A stretch of 64,000 nt of DNA, taken from JAVKLU01 sp031538895. Its GTDB lineage: Bacteria > Pseudomonadota > Gammaproteobacteria > Burkholderiales > Burkholderiaceae. Position 1 is the stretch's first letter. Every line of letters begins with the position of its first letter. Location: the NCBI GenBank assembly GCA_031538895.1, contig JAVKLU010000043.1:1-64000 (forward strand), read 5' to 3'. Made by a program: the position numbers and the translations under genes. Below, piece after piece: positions 61,201-64,000 of the stretch. The notes beneath the pieces were generated by a model, which worked only from the letters and a program-made list of their open reading frames with translations, had not been told where the DNA came from and searched no databases.

Positions 61201-64000
61201 AGGTCAGCCAATTACAAAACGATCTGAATCAAGTCAACAACCAGTTAAACAATTCGACTCTTGATCCGAGCGCCAGAGACAATTTATTACTTCAGCAAAG
61301 TCAATTGGAGACCCAACTGACGCAAAAAACAACTTTACAAACCGATACTGCCGCGTGGCAGAGCGCGCTAGACCATGTGCGAGCCGAGCGGGCGGTATAT
61401 GCTATTGCGGAGGAAAAACAAAATACCCTGATCACGCAACGTAACCAAGTTGAGGCATTGAATACCGAGGCGGCGACCACAGAAAGCGAATTGACACAAG
61501 TGATTCAAGCCAAAACCGAGCAAGAGGCGGTACTGAATCCGTTGCAGCAAAGCTATCAAAGCCGTAACGAGACCTTGACCCAACAAGAGTCGGGCTATGA
61601 CCAATGGCAAATATCGGGCAATGCGGTCAAAAACCGACGCGGAATGATTGGTGGAGATGAACTGTTAGTAAAGGGAGCGAGCCTAAACAATTACGCCACG
61701 ATAATGGGGCAGTCTTTAACGGTAGAGGCCCAGCAGATCACCAATGATGGCGCGGCAGTATCAAACGCGGCCAGTGACAAAAACAATAGCGGTTACGCCA
61801 GCTTGGTGGGGATTGAGCGCTTGAATGTGATCGGGGAAAAGATCACCAATAAAGGGGCGGGTACGATTTACAGCGCCGACCGTTTGAGCATTGGTGGCGG
61901 TGTGGTGCGGGATGCGGCGGGGCGAGTGCAAACCGATGCGAACGGGATGACGCAATTAAGCGGGCGGGCGCGCCATTTGGTGAACGAATCCTCCTTATTG
62001 GCCTCACGCGGGGATATGCAGCTGTCGGCCGACAAAATCGACAATAAAAAACGCTTGATCGAAGTATCTTCAGATTTTCGTTACGATATGGCGTTTAAGG
62101 CTGGTGAAGATGCGGCTGAAGCGGCGGCCAGAACGGCGGCGGCAAGAGAGAGCAGTGGCAGTTGGACGCGCACTTACGAGACTTATATTGTTAAAAATAG
62201 TGTCGCGGCCGAGATCACCAGCCAGGGCAATTTGTGGGTCAGTAGCGATCGGTTCGAAAACAGCAATTCAAAGGTGGGGGTAGGCCAATCGTTCATGGTC
62301 AATGCACAAAATCAGGGTAGCAGCAATCAGGTGATCGGATCCAACAACAGCCAGTTCATCAATAGCGGCACCCAGGTGGATGTGCGTACCGAAACGCATT
62401 CCGGCAGGGGGTGGCATACGGATCATTACACTTGTGATTTTCGTGTAAGTGGATTTGGTTTTTCTTATTGCGCTTGGGGCCACTGGTACAGCATTCATCA
62501 CGAAGGCTATCAATTAGACAATCAAACACCTTCACAAAAAATTGTGGATATCGCCTCGGTGGTGGCGAATCAGGCGGTGGTATTAAACGTGGGCGATCTC
62601 AACAATGTCACCCCGACCCAAAACGTGGTGCCCGGCGAAACCATTATCGGCGGCGCAGTGGCGGCCCCCAAAACCAGTACGGCGGGACTGCCGGCCTATA
62701 CAATGCCCAAAAATGCCCTGTACCAAAACGCCAGTCCGAGGAAGCCGTATTTGATAGAAGGGAATCCGCGTTTTACGGATGAAGAGACATTTTTGGGGAG
62801 CGATTATTTATTAAAACTGTTGGCCAGTGATCCATCGAAACTGCAAAAGCGCTTGGGGGATGGATGGGTGGAACAACGGCGGATAGAGGAACAATTGCTG
62901 GCGTTGGCGGGTAAGCCGAATTTGCAGATATGCGTGGGATCGGGTGGACAAAATGTGGGTTGTGCGGATAGCAATGCCCTGTCCAAGGCGCTGTACAGCA
63001 ATGGGGCGGAGATGAGCAAAAGCCTAGAGTTGACGCTGGGCAAGGGCTTAACGGCGCGGCAACAGGCCAACTTGACCAAGCCAATGGTGTGGATGGAAGA
63101 GCAAGAGGTGGTGCTAGGCGATGGCAGTCGGGTAATGGCGCTGGCGCCCAAGGTGTATCTGCCGTTGGGGAGTAAAGAAGGGCTGGCCGGGGACTATGCC
63201 AGTGTGATCAAGGGATCGCAGGTGGAGGTGAGTGCGAGCGGGACGATCAAGAACAGTGGTGGGGCGATAGGAGGAACGGAATTGAGTGAACTGAAGGGGC
63301 GGGAGATCGAGAATGTGGGCGGGCAACTGGGCTTGTCTGGGACGACGAAACTGAATGCGGAAGGGGATATTAAGAACTTGAGTGGTTGGATCAAGGGGGA
63401 AGAAGTGTATGTGTCGGCGACCAATTTTTTAAATGAAACCTTGAGCTACAAACAGAGCTATGACTATACGATCGGGGGAGCCAAGGTAGTTGGTTTTGGC
63501 GGGCAGGAATGGACCACTCCGAAAGTGGGGAGCCGCGGCAGCCTGACGGTTCTGGGCAAACAGGGGGGAATCGATGGGGGGAGCTATTTGCAGATTGATG
63601 TTAAACAGGATGCGGTGTTCAAGGGGGTTAAGGTGAACGCGGCCGATGCGGTGATCAAGGCGGGTGGTGCGACGACGATAGGGACGATCGTGCAGGAGAG
63701 CGATCACGACTATGCGGGCAGCGGATATACGAGCGGCGAGTACAAGAAGGAAGAGATGGGGAGCAGTTTTAATCTGGGCAGTTTGCAGTTAACGTCAGTG
63801 GGTGCGACGACGATTCGAGGGAGCACGGTGGAAAGCAAGAATCAACTGCAGATCGTGGCGGGTTCGATTAGCATAGAGGCGGGCGAGACGATCGAGCGCA
63901 GTCAGAGCCATCAAGAGGGGGGTGAAGGCAGCTTGACGGGGAGGGGCACACCGACGCGTGACAAAGTGTTTTCGGAGTTAAGGCACAGCGGTAGCATATT
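58230..64000 (+). CDS. TpsA exoprotein of the CdiA/FhaB filamentous hemagglutinin type, 3' end outside window
   Basis: A giant surface or contact-dependent-inhibition-type protein. The frame is open for at least 1923 codons and runs off the window. The extended signal peptide (basic VDRKRRLG, then LFMGLWWLFSQPLML) ends near LMAEG. The TPS domain follows, with VNWFRDFNVGPNGLIFNNS and the diagnostic NPNGIT at 160-165, then Cys166 and Cys169. FHA-type beta-helix repeats run to about 880. A Gln-rich coiled coil fills about 885-1125, more FHA repeats follow to about 1400, then a CdiA-type Tyr/Pro region (YLIEGNPRFTDEETFLGSDY near 1505 through MALAPKVYLP near 1640), then a second FHA repeat zone. 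GGGG in the Shine-Dalgarno lies within a small hairpin. The C-terminal toxin, if any, and an immunity gene are beyond the edge, so its type (CDI, adhesin or hemolysin) cannot be settled. Confidence 0.93.
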   Translation, partial: MRQANYHATMRVDRKRRLGALFMGLWWLFSQPLMLAVNTLVLPRTLMAEGVEADFSQPAYTPIVDHASNGVPLIQVTTPNSAGLSVNWFRDFNVGPNGLIFNNSAQAVLTQLGGWAHANGYLKPGQEAKSILAQVTSTRPSYLNGYIEVAGAKADVIIANPNGITCAGCGFINTTRSLVTTGTPNYNYLGGLESFRVIGGEIRIDGTGLQGATNATTLERVDVLARSVAINAGIWAKHLNIVTGTNEVGNLSLKAQPSGANGIVLNEAETVADQALTITPLAASTNAPLLALDVAALGGMYANKIRLIGTESGVGVNMAGYQVASGDFTIDVNGKLQHSGRSDAGGQLFIQTTGAIENSGSLYAHQGVGIKTAQSLNNEGKIYSDTQLALKAQSGIGNGVQNGQKAEIASANAQAVTLDAGQGALVNQGQIYSDAALTVKANGVTQGRTGMMKSQATLSLEGGSGAINTSGYLIAKNDLIVGTVGDIHLDDVQAYSGGNMTVSGQVVSAQRSHVQVDQALSLRAAAGAALDNSEWLVLGQGRLEIEQALSSSGFKWQSKDFHLKANGWNMNAGELVQFGGGDSSTIDVGTGQWDSVNGKVVLSARQVEVKGAGWRNGSLTSYGQGPFSVTLVGDLISEKLFDARAQRLQITAAQWVNKGLMNHTGEELLLTANTLDNHGTRSAGNGFITAGQFNWQGQVFNNREGRFQVGGATITLNRLDNGGGQIVASEQLLRLTTDRLLGLERTGDGFSAIHAVLADIWIKSGAQLEGGAESPDQDIIQASRALKLRIDGDVINDGEISANGTGFTAAEVAARALSLDVLIQGNLDNRGNISSHGIGQLIVTGDIRNQYTDADKAVMNGQQRVFRWVNGVKEELSLSDYRNQGAIIKTDRDTLNQDKDRLDTLLQTYEQTRLTVQLKQDRLSGLRTQLTTQQVALDSATANLGYPEEQLQELLAPIQQRQYYLQTASIDSNGVSSAETHADFAARIAPEVSQLQNDLNQVNNQLNNSTLDPSARDNLLLQQSQLETQLTQKTTLQTDTAAWQSALDHVRAERAVYAIAEEKQNTLITQRNQVEALNTEAATTESELTQVIQAKTEQEAVLNPLQQSYQSRNETLTQQESGYDQWQISGNAVKNRRGMIGGDELLVKGASLNNYATIMGQSLTVEAQQITNDGAAVSNAASDKNNSGYASLVGIERLNVIGEKITNKGAGTIYSADRLSIGGGVVRDAAGRVQTDANGMTQLSGRARHLVNESSLLASRGDMQLSADKIDNKKRLIEVSSDFRYDMAFKAGEDAAEAAARTAAARESSGSWTRTYETYIVKNSVAAEITSQGNLWVSSDRFENSNSKVGVGQSFMVNAQNQGSSNQVIGSNNSQFINSGTQVDVRTETHSGRGWHTDHYTCDFRVSGFGFSYCAWGHWYSIHHEGYQLDNQTPSQKIVDIASVVANQAVVLNVGDLNNVTPTQNVVPGETIIGGAVAAPKTSTAGLPAYTMPKNALYQNASPRKPYLIEGNPRFTDEETFLGSDYLLKLLASDPSKLQKRLGDGWVEQRRIEEQLLALAGKPNLQICVGSGGQNVGCADSNALSKALYSNGAEMSKSLELTLGKGLTARQQANLTKPMVWMEEQEVVLGDGSRVMALAPKVYLPLGSKEGLAGDYASVIKGSQVEVSASGTIKNSGGAIGGTELSELKGREIENVGGQLGLSGTTKLNAEGDIKNLSGWIKGEEVYVSATNFLNETLSYKQSYDYTIGGAKVVGFGGQEWTTPKVGSRGSLTVLGKQGGIDGGSYLQIDVKQDAVFKGVKVNAADAVIKAGGATTIGTIVQESDHDYAGSGYTSGEYKKEEMGSSFNLGSLQLTSVGATTIRGSTVESKNQLQIVAGSISIEAGETIERSQSHQEGGEGSLTGRGTPTRDKVFSELRHSGSI

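Noticed and set aside
58230..64000. Complete contact-dependent inhibition system
   Set aside because: The toxin end and immunity gene are outside the window, so only the secretion and stick parts can be claimed.

Overview
The window looks like a chromosomal segment of a betaproteobacterium, most likely Burkholderiales-like. The basis is the Mth938/alaA/hom/thrC neighbourhood, the ppiB-lpxH pair, two Bor-type lipoproteins beside bamE, a Bug-type TctCBA transporter, and the protein sequences of ParC, AceE and AceF. Base composition is moderate. Most genes are housekeeping genes with few or no introns of mobile DNA between them; phage genes and CRISPR arrays are absent.

Layout. 1-5.4 kb: the 3' part of a secreted multidomain GH18 chitinase, tRNA-Leu, a frameshifted lipoprotein gene and a DUF4105 exported protein. 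5.5-18.4 kb: EamA exporter, cysS, a TPR protein and an L,D-transpeptidase, ppiB, lpxH, tRNA-Arg, parC, a CAP-domain protein, a candidate small RNA, an AlkD-like repair protein, a cell-wall amidase and rimI. 18.4-22.1 kb: tRNA-Lys and the pseudopilin operon gspGHIJK of a type II secretion system, the usual export route for chitinases like the one at the left edge. 22.3-28.3 kb: an accessory block with a one-polypeptide MmeI-type restriction-modification enzyme, a benzoate-transporter pseudogene killed by an in-frame amber codon, and an AT-rich lipoprotein esterase; a ~90-bp direct repeat precedes both of the first two genes. 28.4-36.7 kb: amino-acid genes (hom, alaA, thrC, dapB), crcB, purU, fdx, bamE and two tandem Bor lipoproteins. 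36.7-41.7 kb: uppP, an acyltransferase, HIT and FkbM proteins, a DUF167 gene and proC. 41.9-49.7 kb: tctCBA, a Lol permease, an OYE-type flavoenzyme, aroE and a periplasmic catalase-family peroxidase. 50.0-55.1 kb: aceEF, then a NodI-like ABC ATPase whose permease partner is missing. 55.2-64 kb: a two-partner secretion locus made of a parvulin chaperone, a TpsB/CdiB outer-membrane pore and the first ~1,920 codons of a TpsA/CdiA/FhaB-type exoprotein that runs off the right edge.

The most interesting observations are these. (i) A ~140-bp MITE-like element occurs twice, with terminal inverted repeats and perfect 4-bp target duplications; the second copy has rewritten the C-terminus of the DUF167 protein, and removing it on paper restores a clean ancestral end. 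(ii) Short 12-17 bp tandem duplications are unusually frequent, several of them copying the last codons plus the stop codon of a gene. (iii) A compact three-way-junction RNA has its own perfect promoter and terminator. (iv) The TpsA exoprotein carries a ~240-residue Gln-rich coiled-coil insertion, sits behind a dedicated parvulin gene, and adjoins a broken ABC operon.
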